Assembly: GCA_963847235.1 (NCBI GenBank)
Contig: CAWJYU010000008.1
Coordinates: forward strand, 1 to 64,000
Length of the DNA: 64,000 nucleotides
DNA from: JACDAN01 sp963847235
GTDB taxonomy: Bacteria > Actinomycetota > Thermoleophilia > Gaiellales > Gaiellaceae
Direction of reading: 5' to 3'
The position numbers and the translations under genes are program-made. The notes beneath the pieces were generated by a model that was not told where the DNA came from, did not search any database, and saw nothing but the letters and a program-made list of their open reading frames with translations. How positions within the stretch are numbered: position 1 is the first letter of the stretch; every line of letters starts with the position of its first letter. Below, in pieces: positions 34,363 through 43,135 of the stretch.

Positions 34363-34992
34363 ATGAATGTTACCGTCAAGCTCTTCGCAGGGCTGCGCGA
34401 GCGGGCCGGCTGGAGCGAGCGCAAGCTCGAGGCGGCGACGGTCGCCGACGTCTGGGCCCAGCTCGGCCTCGGCGAAGAGCCGGTCGGGTTGCTCTACGCG
34501 GTGAACCGGGAGTATGCGGACAAGTCCGCGCCGCTCGCGGACGGCGACGAAGTGGCCGTGATCCCGCCGGTGTCGGGCGGGTCGGTTCGCCTGGTCGACG
34601 GGCCGCTCGACCTCGCCGCGGTGATCGCGGAAGTCGAGGACGAGGGAGCCGGCGCCATCGCGACGTTCCAGGGAACCGTGCGGCGCCAGTCGCGAGGCCG
34701 GCAGGTGATCGCGCTCGAGTACGAGGCGTACGCCGGGATGGCCGAGCAGGTCATGGCCGAGATCGCCAACGAGGTGGTGGAGCGCTACGACCTGTGCGAG
34801 GTCGCGATCGCCCACCGGACCGGCCGCTGCGAGGTCGGCGAGGTCTCCGTCGCGATCGCGGTCTCGGCGGCGCACCGGAAGGATGCGCTCTCGGCCTGTC
34901 GCGATGTGATCGACCAGCTGAAGGAGCGCGTCCCGCTCTGGAAGAAGGAGCTCTACGAAGGCGGCGAGGAATGGATCGGCCGGGGCTCGTGA
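34363..34992 (+). CDS. moaX: MoaD-MoaE fusion (molybdopterin synthase, MoaX type)
   Basis: This 209-residue fusion has residues 1-72 as MoaD (VTVKLFAGLRERAGWSERKL, ending AVIPPVSGG with the Gly-Gly that carries the thiocarboxylate). Residues 76-209 are MoaE (AGAIATFQGTVRRQSRGRQV, LEYEAYAGMAEQVMAEIANE, WKKELYEGGEEWIG). In M. tuberculosis the equivalent MoaX is cleaved after Gly-Gly to release active subunits, so processing is expected here (inference). It sits alone beside a toxin-antitoxin pair, without other moa genes. Confidence 0.92.
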   Translation: MNVTVKLFAGLRERAGWSERKLEAATVADVWAQLGLGEEPVGLLYAVNREYADKSAPLADGDEVAVIPPVSGGSVRLVDGPLDLAAVIAEVEDEGAGAIATFQGTVRRQSRGRQVIALEYEAYAGMAEQVMAEIANEVVERYDLCEVAIAHRTGRCEVGEVSVAIAVSAAHRKDALSACRDVIDQLKERVPLWKKELYEGGEEWIGRGS

Positions 34993-35040
34993 CGCGCGCG
35001 GCTGAGAGCCACCTTCGGCGGCGCTCTTCAGATCCTGAGC

Positions 35041-35076
35041 GTCAGGTCTTGCGCCCGGCGCGGCGCAAGACCTGAC
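35041..35076. terminator. Bidirectional terminator between moaX and a collagen-like gene
   Basis: A 15-bp perfect stem GTCAGGTCTTGCGCC / GGCGCAAGACCTGAC with a CGGCGC loop lies between two convergent genes, followed by AAAT on one side. Confidence 0.85.
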
Positions 35077-35087
35077 AAATCGTCCGT

Positions 35088-35699
35088 TTAGTCCTCGAAC
35101 CAGATTACGAAGTCGTGATCTTCGAGGGCTGCAGCCGTTACGCCGTAGGTCCGGACCCGGAAGCGGTCGCCTGCGCTCGGATCGCAGTCGTCCATGGTTC
35201 CTAGGTTGTTCGTGTAGACGGACGCGATCGTGTCGTTCTGATTGTCGACGTTGTTGGCACTCACTTGCGCGATTCTTGCGCCGGCCGGTAGACCGCGGAA
35301 GCAATAGACGCCCGTGGCCGGGTGCGTGATCATCGCACCGGTGATGCCCTTGACCGGAGCGTTGGCCTCCACGGCGCCGGTGTCGGTGACCAGGGCGTAG
35401 GCGACCGCCGTTCCTGCCTCGCCCGTGTCGCCCTTGTCGCCCTTGTCTCCCTTGGCGCCGGTCGCACCTGCCGCCCCGGTGGCACCGCGCAGGCCTGTGG
35501 GGCCACGCACCGAGCCGCGGAAGTCGCGCGGCGTCAGCGACTTGTTCTTGACGTCGAGGCCCGTGATCGAGCTGTTCTTGATCTGATTGCCGGTGATCAG
35601 AGCCGAGGTCGTCGCGACAGCCGTCCCGCTGAGCGCGACGAAGAGCGCGAGCATCGCGACGGCCATCGCCGGCGACACGCGTCCGAGCACTTTTCTCAA
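35088..35699 (-). CDS. Collagen-like exported protein A
   Basis: This protein of about 203 residues has a signal/anchor (SPAMAVAMLALFVALSGTAV), then a conserved block ATTSALITGNQIKNSSITGL and DVKNKSLTPRDFRG. Next comes a Gly-X-Y stretch of about 14 triplets (GPTGLRGATGAAGATGAKGD, ending GDTGEAG), then a C-terminal beta domain of about 100 residues. TTG at 35699 is chosen because AGGGGG lies 8 bases upstream. A surface or secreted trimeric stalk protein is likely; binding partner unknown. Confidence 0.7.
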   Translation of the reverse strand: MRKVLGRVSPAMAVAMLALFVALSGTAVATTSALITGNQIKNSSITGLDVKNKSLTPRDFRGSVRGPTGLRGATGAAGATGAKGDKGDKGDTGEAGTAVAYALVTDTGAVEANAPVKGITGAMITHPATGVYCFRGLPAGARIAQVSANNVDNQNDTIASVYTNNLGTMDDCDPSAGDRFRVRTYGVTAAALEDHDFVIWFED

Positions 35700-35846
35700 G
35701 ACGATCCCCCTTCGTTTGCCGTTGGCCGCCGAGTCTGCGGAGACCGTCGGACGGAGCTCCGCGCCCGAGTCTGCGGAACCTTCGTCCGGATTCCCATAGG
35801 CCGAGCGGCCCAATCGGGCCGCTCGGCGTTATCGAAGGGAAGCCCA

Positions 35847-35872
35847 GTCTTGCGCCGGCCGCGGCCCAAGAC
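35847..35872. terminator. Terminator-like hairpin between collagen-like genes
   Basis: GTCTTG-GCCGGCCGCGGC-CAAGAC inverted repeat, followed by TCTTTTCTT. It shares the GTCTTGCGCC arm with the terminator at 35041-35076, so the two were probably copied along with the paralogous genes. Confidence 0.6.
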
Positions 35873-35887
35873 GTCTTTTCTTGCGAA

Positions 35888-36607
35888 TTAGGTCGTGCCT
35901 GTTGCAGTTCCAACCCGAGTCGCCGTAATGAAACCCTCTGCGCTGCTCGTGCCAACAGTGCCGACGACTGTGTTGTTGAACCCCTTGAGCTCGATGGTTG
36001 AGCTCGCGCCCGTGACGTTGATTCGGGCGAGCAGTGAGAACGATCCTGTCGCGGGAACGGCGTTGGAGGGCTGAACGATCACGAGGCCCTGCTGCGTTGA
36101 TCCGAGCTCAACGGCGTCCTGCTTGAAGAAGAAAAAGTGTCGGGCGCCCTGTCCCGCAGGGATCCCTGCCCGTGTGATGTTCCCGCTCGCCTGTACGAGG
36201 TAGCTGGCCGGCCCTGGCACGGTGATCGACGTCACGACCGTTGTGCCGCCGCCAGGTTCGGGCACCGTGTTCGTACCGGTCGCAAAGTACGCATTGCTTG
36301 GCCCAGTGTCACCAGTGTCGCCCTTGTCGCCCTTGGCGCCAGGCGCTCCGGGCGTTCCGGCCGTTCCGGGCGCTCCGGTAAGGCCGCGAAGGCCGCGCGG
36401 GCCGCGGACGGAGCCGCGAAAGTCCCTCGGCGTCAACGACCTGTTTTTCACGTCGAGGCCGGTGATTGAGTTGTTCTTGATCTGGTTGCCTGTGATCAAC
36501 GCGGAAGTGGTCGCGACGGCCGTCCCCGTGAGCGCGACGAAAAGCGCGAACATGGCGACGATCATCGCCGGCGATTGGTGCACCAAACGCACAAGTAGCT
36601 TCTTCAT
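35888..36607 (-). CDS. Collagen-like exported protein B
   Basis: This 239-residue protein is a paralogue of protein A. It has the same anchor (SPAMIVAMFALFVALTGTAV) and TSALITGNQIKNNSITGLDV / RDFRGSVRGP block, 12-14 Gly-X-Y triplets (GTAGTPGAPGAKGDKGDTGD), then a different C-terminal beta domain of about 130 residues (AYFATGTNTVPEPGGGTTVV ... FSLLARINVTGASSTIELKG), TNF-like in pattern. The ATG at 36607 has GAGG 8 bases upstream. The two paralogues are transcribed from the same strand. Confidence 0.75.
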   Translation of the reverse strand: MKKLLVRLVHQSPAMIVAMFALFVALTGTAVATTSALITGNQIKNNSITGLDVKNRSLTPRDFRGSVRGPRGLRGLTGAPGTAGTPGAPGAKGDKGDTGDTGPSNAYFATGTNTVPEPGGGTTVVTSITVPGPASYLVQASGNITRAGIPAGQGARHFFFFKQDAVELGSTQQGLVIVQPSNAVPATGSFSLLARINVTGASSTIELKGFNNTVVGTVGTSSAEGFITATRVGTATGTT

Positions 36608-36735
36608 GGGATCCACCTCTTCCCCGCTCGCTAGATGACTTCAATTCAGGACGGAGGGCTGCGGCGGTTTCTTCCGTCCCATCGGCCTGCCGACCTATTG
36701 CGGCGGTTGGAGGCCCTAATTGCGAGGATGCGCGC

Positions 36736-37713
36736 GTGCGGGTGCAACGCGAGTACACGATGCCCGGTTGGTGCCGGAACCTGATCGACGCCTCCGGGCT
36801 GCGGGACGGCGAGGAGGTGCTCGTCTTCGTCGACGAGCCGCTCGTCGAGCAGGGCTCCCAGCTCGCGACGGCCGTCAAGGAGGCCGGCGGGCGGCCGACC
36901 TTCGAGCTCTGGGCCGGCGATCGCCCGATGACGCGCGCGCCGCAGCCGATCCTCGACGCGGCCGAGCGGGCGACGCTCGCGTTCTTCCTCTCGGAGGCTC
37001 CGCATCCCGCCGAGGCGCAAGCTCGGTTCTCCGTCGGTGAGACGTTGCTCGGCCACGGCGGGCGCGAGATCTACATGGGTTTCGTCACGCCCGAGCTGCT
37101 CGAGGGCGAGCTCTCTCAGCCGGCCGCCGACCTCGAGGCCCCGGCACGACGCTTGTTGGCCGAGCTCGAGGGCTCGAAGCGAATCCGGATTCGCGGACAC
37201 GCCGGAACCGACCTGACGCTGGACATCGAGGGCCGCAGCTGGCTGACGGACGCCCTCGGCCTCGAGGACCGCGGGTTCGCGAACTATCCGGGCGGCGAGG
37301 TCTTCGTCGCGCCGCTGAGGCACGGCGCCGACGGCGTGCTCGTCGCCGACCTCACCGTCCCGTACACGGTCGAGGGACTGGTCGACGAGCCCGTCACTCT
37401 GCGCTTCGAGGCCGGGCGGGTGGTCGAGATCTCCGGCGGCCGCGCCGGGCAGATGCTCCGCGAGCTGATCTCGGACGCCGGTGAGGGCGCCGACGTCATC
37501 GCCGAGCTCGGCATCGGCCTCAACCCGGCGGTGAAGCCGCGCGGCCACGTGATGCTCGACGAGAAGGCAGCGAACACTGCGCACGTCGCCATCGGCAGGA
37601 ACACGGGCGCGTACGGCGGCGACAACGACGCCGCGATCCACGTCGACTGCATCTTCTCGGCGCCGGAAGTGGAGGCCGACGGCCGCAGCGTCGACCTCCC
37701 AACCGTCCGGTAG
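36736..37713 (+). CDS. M29-family aminopeptidase
   Basis: This 325-residue metalloaminopeptidase (AmpS/AmpT-like) carries the characteristic motifs FANYPGGEVFVAPLRHGADG, KPRGHVMLDEKAANTAHVAI, a Gly-rich AYGGDNDAAIHVDCIFSAP with metal-binding Asp and His, and GHAGTDLTLDIEGR. It removes N-terminal residues from peptides using a two-metal site. The GTG at 36736 starts the frame; the 128-bp gap upstream is shared with collagen-like gene B (divergent). Confidence 0.87.
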   Translation: MRVQREYTMPGWCRNLIDASGLRDGEEVLVFVDEPLVEQGSQLATAVKEAGGRPTFELWAGDRPMTRAPQPILDAAERATLAFFLSEAPHPAEAQARFSVGETLLGHGGREIYMGFVTPELLEGELSQPAADLEAPARRLLAELEGSKRIRIRGHAGTDLTLDIEGRSWLTDALGLEDRGFANYPGGEVFVAPLRHGADGVLVADLTVPYTVEGLVDEPVTLRFEAGRVVEISGGRAGQMLRELISDAGEGADVIAELGIGLNPAVKPRGHVMLDEKAANTAHVAIGRNTGAYGGDNDAAIHVDCIFSAPEVEADGRSVDLPTVR

Positions 37714-37715
37714 CC

Positions 37716-38384
37716 CTACGCCGCGACCACCGCCGAGCCGGCGACGAGACAGCGCGCGGCCCCGCCCACCGAGTACTGCTCGAGGATGAGGTTCGCAGTC
37801 ACGACTCCACCCGTCGCTGACCGGTAGACGAGCGTCGCGATCGCGTCGTCGTCCGCGGCGCCGACGAAGTCGAAGCCGTCGATCGTGTCGAGGTCGTCGT
37901 CCTCGTCGTACGCCACGGTGTCCGAAGGCGTCGCGTTGGCGACGACCATCGCCCGGGCCCTCGCGTTGTTCGCGGTCGAGCTCGCCTCGAGCGAGAGATC
38001 GCCGCCGGCGCTGCACGCGCCCTTCAGTACGAGGCCGCCGGCGCTCGCGATCTCCGTCTCCGCCGTTCCGGCCGGAACGTCGAACCCGATCCGAATCGCC
38101 GAGGGGCCGGGTGGGCCGGGAGCCCCAGCAGGCCCGGGTGGGCCGACCGCGCCCTGGGCGCCGGCCGGGCCGGGCGGCCCCTGCGGCCCCTGCGGCCCGG
38201 ACATCCCCGGCGGCCCGACGAATCCACGCGGGCCTCGCGGGCCGCGTGGCCCGCGGATCACCTTCACCTTCGGTTTCTTCGGTTTCGCCTCCGGGCCGGA
38301 GCTCGCCGCCGTGCCCAGGCCGGCGGCAAGCGTCGTGAGCCCGGCGGCTGCGATCGCGATCGCAGCGACCAACCGGCGTCCCAT
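37716..38384 (-). CDS. Collagen-like exported protein C
   Basis: This 222-residue protein has signal peptide RLVAAIAIAAAGLTTLAAGL and basic linker KPKKPKVKVIRGPRGPRGPR. Its Gly-X-Y region of about 21 triplets is rich in Pro (GPQGPQGPPGPAGAQGAVGP), and a C-terminal beta domain contains the acidic YDEDDDLDTIDGFD loop. The collagen part is more Pro-rich and the N-terminal block unlike A and B, so this is a separate lineage. GAGGAGG precedes the ATG by 5 bases. Confidence 0.78.
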   Translation of the reverse strand: MGRRLVAAIAIAAAGLTTLAAGLGTAASSGPEAKPKKPKVKVIRGPRGPRGPRGFVGPPGMSGPQGPQGPPGPAGAQGAVGPPGPAGAPGPPGPSAIRIGFDVPAGTAETEIASAGGLVLKGACSAGGDLSLEASSTANNARARAMVVANATPSDTVAYDEDDDLDTIDGFDFVGAADDDAIATLVYRSATGGVVTANLILEQYSVGGAARCLVAGSAVVAA

Positions 38385-38505
38385 TCCTGCCTCCTCGCTC
38401 GTTGACCGTGAATGCGTCCGGTCTAGCCACGGAACCCTCAAGAATCGAGGGCACGGCGAGGTTCTTTCACCCTTTCGGTGCAGGCTCGACACGAAGGCCC
38501 GCGGC

Positions 38506-38511
38506 TACCAT
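38506..38511 (+). promoter_or_regulatory. -10 element (TACCAT) of the M50 protease gene
   Basis: TACCAT ends 6 bases before the GTG at 38518; the ATG inside it is out of frame. No ribosome site, so leaderless. Confidence 0.5.
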
Positions 38512-38517
38512 GCGACC

Positions 38518-39357
38518 GTGAGTCAGCTCAGCCCCGAACAGGAGGCGGAGCTCCGGCCCTACGAGCCTTACGACAGCGGCCCGGTCAGGCACGAGCCTCG
38601 CTTCCGAATCCTTCGCAAGCTCGCGACGCCGTTCATCGCGCTGGCTCTGCTTGTCTGGAAGGCGAAGTTCATCTTCGTCGCGATCTTCAAGCTCAAGGTC
38701 TTCACGACCTCGGCGTCGATGCTCGTCTCGGTCGGGGCGTACGCGCTGTTCTGGGGCTGGAAGTTCGCCGTCGGCTTCGTCCTGCTGCTGTTCGTGCACG
38801 AGCTCGGCCACTACCTCGAAGCTCGACGGCAGGGCCTGAACGTGAGCGCGCCGATGTTCATCCCGTTCCTCGGCGCGGCGATCCTCCTGCGCGACAACCC
38901 TCTGAACGCATGGCGCGAGGCGCTCGTCGCCTTCGCCGGGCCGGTCGTCGGGAGTCTCGGCTGCGCCGTGGTCTGGCTGGTCGGGGAGCAGCAGAACTCC
39001 GAGTTCCTGCTGGCGCTCGCCTTCACGGGGTTCCTCGTGAACCTCTTCAACCTGATCCCCGTCGTGCCGCTCGACGGCGGCCGGATCGCCGCGGCCATCC
39101 ATCCCGGCATCTGGGTGCTGGGCTTCCTCGGGCTCGTCGCGCTCCTCTTCATCGCCCCGAACCCGCTCCTGATCCTGATCGTCATCATCGTCGGATTCGA
39201 GCTCTACCGCCGGTGGCAGGAGCGGGGCCAGCCCGAGTCGCGCGCCTACTACGAAGTCACGCGCTGGCAGCGAACTGCTGCAACCGTCGGCTACTTCACG
39301 CTGGCGGCGCTGCTCGTGCTGGGCATGGACGCGAGCTTCGTCGAGCGCGACTTCTAG
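38518..39357 (+). CDS. M50-family site-2-protease-like membrane metalloprotease
   Basis: This 279-residue integral membrane protease has the zinc motif in LLLFVHELGHYLEARRQGLN (HELGH near residue 100), the loop SAPMFIPFLGAAI, and the third ligand in VVPLDGGRIAAAI. About six hydrophobic segments are present. There is no PDZ or CBS domain, so it is like the short SpoIVFB/YdfB-type members. Substrate unknown. Runs 4 bp before the next gene (co-transcribed). Confidence 0.87.
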   Translation: MSQLSPEQEAELRPYEPYDSGPVRHEPRFRILRKLATPFIALALLVWKAKFIFVAIFKLKVFTTSASMLVSVGAYALFWGWKFAVGFVLLLFVHELGHYLEARRQGLNVSAPMFIPFLGAAILLRDNPLNAWREALVAFAGPVVGSLGCAVVWLVGEQQNSEFLLALAFTGFLVNLFNLIPVVPLDGGRIAAAIHPGIWVLGFLGLVALLFIAPNPLLILIVIIVGFELYRRWQERGQPESRAYYEVTRWQRTAATVGYFTLAALLVLGMDASFVERDF

Positions 39358-39361
39358 CGCC

Positions 39362-40066
39362 ATGGAAGACCGGCGGATCCTCGAAGCGCACGACGGCAAC
39401 CTGCCGCGGAACGTCTTCCAGATCGCGGAGGAGTTCCGCACCGGCTTCGAGGCGGTGGACAGCATCGACCGCCCTGGGGTCTCGGTCTTCGGCTCCGCTC
39501 GGGTCAGGCCCGACAGCGAGCTCTACGAGACCGCGCGCAGGGTCGGCAGGCTCTTCGCCGAGTCCGGCTTCGCGGTCGTGACCGGCGGGGGGCCGGGCGT
39601 AATGGAGGCCGCCAACCGCGGCGCTCAGGAGGCGGGCGGCCTTTCCGTCGGGTTCGGGATCGAGCTGCCGCACGAGCAGTCGGTCAACCCGTACCTGGAC
39701 CTCAGCCTCGTCTTCAAGCACTTCTACGCGCGGAAGACGATGCTCGTGAAGGCTGCCGAGGGGTTCGTGATGATGCCGGGCGGCTTCGGGACGCTCGACG
39801 AGATGTTCGAGGCGCTGACGCTCATCCAGACAGGCAAGGTGTTCAACTTCCCCGTCGTCCTGTTCGGGCAGGAGCACTGGGGCGGGCTCGTCGAGTGGAT
39901 CAACGAGCGGCTGCTTACCGAGGGGCTGATTTCGGCGCAGGACGAGGAGCTGCTGTTCGAGACCGACGATCCCGAGGTGGCGGTGAAACTGGTCGTCGAG
40001 TGTTACGAGGAGCGGAGCGTGCAGGCGGGAACACCGGCGGTGCCCCGCAAAGCGGACGCCCAGTAG
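39362..40066 (+). CDS. LOG-family nucleotide 5'-monophosphate phosphoribohydrolase
   Basis: This 234-residue Rossmann-type protein has the LOG signatures FAVVTGGGPGVMEAANRGA and MMPGGFGTLDEMFEALTLIQ (PGGxGTxxE). The family releases free bases from nucleoside monophosphates (LOG/PpnN-like). The gene sits between the M50 protease and selA, with 4-bp spacers on both sides, so the four genes up to selB form one operon. Confidence 0.88.
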   Translation: MEDRRILEAHDGNLPRNVFQIAEEFRTGFEAVDSIDRPGVSVFGSARVRPDSELYETARRVGRLFAESGFAVVTGGGPGVMEAANRGAQEAGGLSVGFGIELPHEQSVNPYLDLSLVFKHFYARKTMLVKAAEGFVMMPGGFGTLDEMFEALTLIQTGKVFNFPVVLFGQEHWGGLVEWINERLLTEGLISAQDEELLFETDDPEVAVKLVVECYEERSVQAGTPAVPRKADAQ

Positions 40067-40070
40067 GCCG

Positions 40071-41357
40071 ATGCGGCTGCGCGACCTGCCGTCCGTGGAC
40101 GAGCTGGCGCGCACCGTTGACGATCCGCTCGCCGTGGACGCCGCCCGTCGGGTGCTGGCGGAGGCTCGCGTGGAGATCCGCGCCGGGTTCGAGCCGGGCG
40201 ATCTGGCGGCTCGGGTGCGCGGGGCCGTTGGGTCGGCTCGCGCTCCGGCGCTCCGCCGAGTCCTGAACGCGACCGGCGTCCTCGTGCACACGAACCTCGG
40301 GCGGGCTCCGCTGTCGGAGGCGGCGCTCGAGCGCGTGCGGGAGATCGGGCGCGGGTACTCCAATCTCGAGTACGACCTGTCGGTAGGCGGGCGTGGGTCG
40401 AGGCAGGACCACATGGCGGGGCTGCTGCGGCGGTTGACAGGTGCGGAGGCGGCGTTGGTGGTGAACAACAACGCCGCGGCGGTCTTGCTGGCGCTGGCGG
40501 CGTTGGCGGAGGGCCGCGACGTCGTCGTCTCGCGAGGCGAGCTGATCGAGATCGGCGACGGGTTCCGGATCCCCGAGGTTCTGGCTCGGTCCGGCGCACG
40601 GCTCGTCGAGGTCGGGACGACAAACCGGACGCGGGCTTCGGACTACGAGCGCGCGATCGGACCGGAGACGGCCGTGCTGCTGCGCGTGCACCAATCGAAC
40701 TTCCGGGTCGTCGGGTTCACGGAGCGGCCGCGGCTCAGCGAGGTCGTCGCCGTCGGGCGGCGGCACGGGCTTCCGGTCGTCGAGGACGCCGGTTCCGGCG
40801 CGATGGCCGAGCTTGCGGACGAGCCTTCGGTGCGGGACAGCATCGAGGCCGGCGCCGACCTCGTGTGCTTCTCGGGGGACAAGCTGCTCGGCGGGCCGCA
40901 GGCTGGGGTCGTCGTCGGGCGGGCCGAGCTGGTTGAGTTGCTTCGGCGGCATCCGCTCCAGCGGGCACTGCGGGCGGACAAGCTGACGCTCGCTGCGCTG
41001 GAGGGGACGCTCGGGCTCTATCTCGAGCCGGCTCGCGCGCTGCGCGACGTTCCGGTGCTGCGGATGCTCGTCGAGCCGGCGTCGTCGGTTCGCGCGCGGG
41101 CGGAGCGGCTGGCGTCGCTCGTCGACGGGCGGGTCGAGGCCACGGTGGCACGGGTCGGCGGCGGCGCGCTCCCGCTGGCGGAGCTCGGGAGCTTCGCGTG
41201 CGCGGTCGAGGAGGAGCTGGCGGGGCCGCTGCGGGTGGGCGAGCCCGCCGTTGTGGGCGTGGTGCGCGACGGATCGCTCTTGCTGGACTGCCGCACGCTG
41301 TCGGACGGCGAGGTCGACGAGGCAGCTCGAGCGGTGCTCGCTTGCCGCTCACGGTAG
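40071..41357 (+). CDS. selA: L-seryl-tRNA(Sec) selenium transferase
   Basis: This 428-residue PLP enzyme converts Ser-tRNA(Sec) to Sec-tRNA(Sec). Family marks include VLNATGVLVHTNLGRAPLSE, GRGSRQDHMAGLLRRLTGAE, VVNNNAAAVLLALAAL, VEVGTTNRTRASDYERAI and the PLP Lys in LVCFSGDKLLGGPQAG. It is the full family length. Its 3' end overlaps the selB TTG start by 16 bp. Confidence 0.95.
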   Translation: MRLRDLPSVDELARTVDDPLAVDAARRVLAEARVEIRAGFEPGDLAARVRGAVGSARAPALRRVLNATGVLVHTNLGRAPLSEAALERVREIGRGYSNLEYDLSVGGRGSRQDHMAGLLRRLTGAEAALVVNNNAAAVLLALAALAEGRDVVVSRGELIEIGDGFRIPEVLARSGARLVEVGTTNRTRASDYERAIGPETAVLLRVHQSNFRVVGFTERPRLSEVVAVGRRHGLPVVEDAGSGAMAELADEPSVRDSIEAGADLVCFSGDKLLGGPQAGVVVGRAELVELLRRHPLQRALRADKLTLAALEGTLGLYLEPARALRDVPVLRMLVEPASSVRARAERLASLVDGRVEATVARVGGGALPLAELGSFACAVEEELAGPLRVGEPAVVGVVRDGSLLLDCRTLSDGEVDEAARAVLACRSR

Positions 41358-43075
41358 GAACAGCCGGGCACGTCGACCACGGCAAGACCTGGCTCGTCCG
41401 GGCGCTCACCGGAAAGGACACGGACCGGCTTCCGGACGAGCGGCGCCGCGGCATCTCGATCGATCTCGGCTACGCGCAGCTGGATCTGGGCGAGGGGTTG
41501 CGGCTGTCGCTCGTCGACGTCCCGGGACACGAGCGGTTCGTGCGGAACATGGTCGCCGGCGCGACGGGTATCTCGCTCTTCCTGCTCGTGGTCGATGCGG
41601 GTGAGGGTGTACGCGAGCAGACGCGCGAGCACGTCGAGATCCTGCGGCTACTCCGGGTGGAGCTCGGCGTCGTCGCCGTGACGAAGGTCGATGCGGTTGC
41701 CTCGGAGCAGGTCGAGGCTTCCGTCGCGGCGGCTCGCGAGCTGGTGCCCGGCGCCGAGGTCGTTCGCGTGAGCGCGACGACCGGCGAGGGGCTCGACGAG
41801 CTTCGCGCCGCGCTCGCCCGCGCGGCAAGTCGAGCTCTGTCGGTGGAGAGAGCTCGGGATCTGCCGACCCGGCTCTGGATCGACCGCGTCTTCTCGTTGG
41901 CCGGAGTCGGGACGGTGGTGACCGGGACACTCTGGTCCGGCTCGATCGGCGCCGGAGACGAGCTGGCCGTCGAGCCGGGAGGCCTGAGAGGTCGGGTTCG
42001 CTCGGTCGAGGTCCACGACGAGGGCGTCGAGCGGGCCGAGGCCGGGCAACGCGTCGCAGTGGGGCTGGTGGGGGTGGATCGAGAGGCTCTTCGGCGCGGC
42101 CAGGCGCTGGTCGAGCCGGGCGCATACCCGGTCGGTTTTCGCCTCGATGTGCGCCTGGACCGTGACGACATTGCGCCGTCTTTGACCGTTCTGCTCGGAA
42201 CGGCCGCAATCCCGGCCAGGGTTGTCCGCGACGGCAACTACGGTCAGCTGCGGCTGAGCGAGGCGGTGGTCGCGGCACGGGGCGACCGAGTCGTCTTCCG
42301 GACCCGGACGACGATCGGCGGCGGTGTCGTCATCGACCCCGCTCCGCCCCGTGGGCTCGACCCCGAGCGCCTGGCGCTCTTGGACGGAGGTGATGCGAAG
42401 ACGATCGTGAGACATCTTGTGCGCGAGCCGACGACGGCGGACGCTCTGCGGGCGCGAGGGCTCTTCACCGCCGCCGAGCTCGAATCGGGACTCGCGGAGC
42501 TCGCGCAGACGGACAACTTCTACTACCGGCCCGACTGGCTCGAAGCCCAGCGGGCGGCGGTGGCGCAGCGCCTGACCGAGCAGGCCGCGGTCACCCCGCT
42601 CGATCCGGGCGTCTCCATCGCGGAGCTGTTTGCCGGAAAGCCGTGGGGCGCTGCGATCGCACCGCTCCTGGACCTCGAGGTGCGCGACGGTCGCGCCTAC
42701 CTTGCGGGCGGCGCCGGTGCTCTGGGTGACCGTACAGCCGAAGCCGCGCGGATCGAGGCTGCGCTCGTCGCGGCCGGCCCGGCAGGCCTCCGCATGGACG
42801 ACCCCGAGCTCGCCCGTTTCCTGGAGGCGCAGGGACGGCTGGTCCGGCTCTCAGGCGGTCATGCCGTGTCGCCGGCCGCTTACGCGGAGGCCAGGGAGGC
42901 CGCGGTCGGCGAGTGCGAGCGGGCGGGCTCGATCGAGCTGGCGCGGTTCCGCGACCTGCTGGGAATCTCCCGCAGACCGGCGCAGCTCCTCCTCGAGCGG
43001 CTGGACGTCGACGGCGTGACCCGGCGGGCGGGAGACTCCCGGGTGCTCAGGCGGGCGGCGCGTCGGAAAGCGTGA
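41342..43075 (+). CDS. selB: Selenocysteine-specific elongation factor
   Basis: This 577-residue EF-Tu-like GTPase has G1 VGTAGHVDHGKTWLVRALTG, switch RRGISIDLGYAQLDLG, G3 DVPGHERFVRNMVAG and G4 VAVTKVDAVA. Domains II and III follow, then C-terminal winged helices (about 370-577) that bind SECIS hairpins. The start is a TTG at 41342, giving LPLTVGTAGHVDHGK. Followed 60 bp later by its tRNA. Confidence 0.95.
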   Translation: MPLTVGTAGHVDHGKTWLVRALTGKDTDRLPDERRRGISIDLGYAQLDLGEGLRLSLVDVPGHERFVRNMVAGATGISLFLLVVDAGEGVREQTREHVEILRLLRVELGVVAVTKVDAVASEQVEASVAAARELVPGAEVVRVSATTGEGLDELRAALARAASRALSVERARDLPTRLWIDRVFSLAGVGTVVTGTLWSGSIGAGDELAVEPGGLRGRVRSVEVHDEGVERAEAGQRVAVGLVGVDREALRRGQALVEPGAYPVGFRLDVRLDRDDIAPSLTVLLGTAAIPARVVRDGNYGQLRLSEAVVAARGDRVVFRTRTTIGGGVVIDPAPPRGLDPERLALLDGGDAKTIVRHLVREPTTADALRARGLFTAAELESGLAELAQTDNFYYRPDWLEAQRAAVAQRLTEQAAVTPLDPGVSIAELFAGKPWGAAIAPLLDLEVRDGRAYLAGGAGALGDRTAEAARIEAALVAAGPAGLRMDDPELARFLEAQGRLVRLSGGHAVSPAAYAEAREAAVGECERAGSIELARFRDLLGISRRPAQLLLERLDVDGVTRRAGDSRVLRRAARRKA

Positions 43076-43120
43076 CCTGCACGGGACCGGGCAGGAGCGT
43101 GGCGCGCCAGTGTCGGAGGC

Positions 43121-43126
43121 TAGGAT
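43121..43126 (+). promoter_or_regulatory. -10 element (TAGGAT) of selC
   Basis: TAGGAT lies 9 bases before the tRNA-Sec 5' end and could give the tRNA its own promoter in addition to read-through from selB. Confidence 0.4.
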
Positions 43127-43135
43127 CGCGCGCAG

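Noticed and set aside
35400..35470. Gly-X-Y coding repeats as a DNA satellite
   Set aside because: The periodicity is at codon level in collagen-like proteins; the DNA repeats are imperfect.
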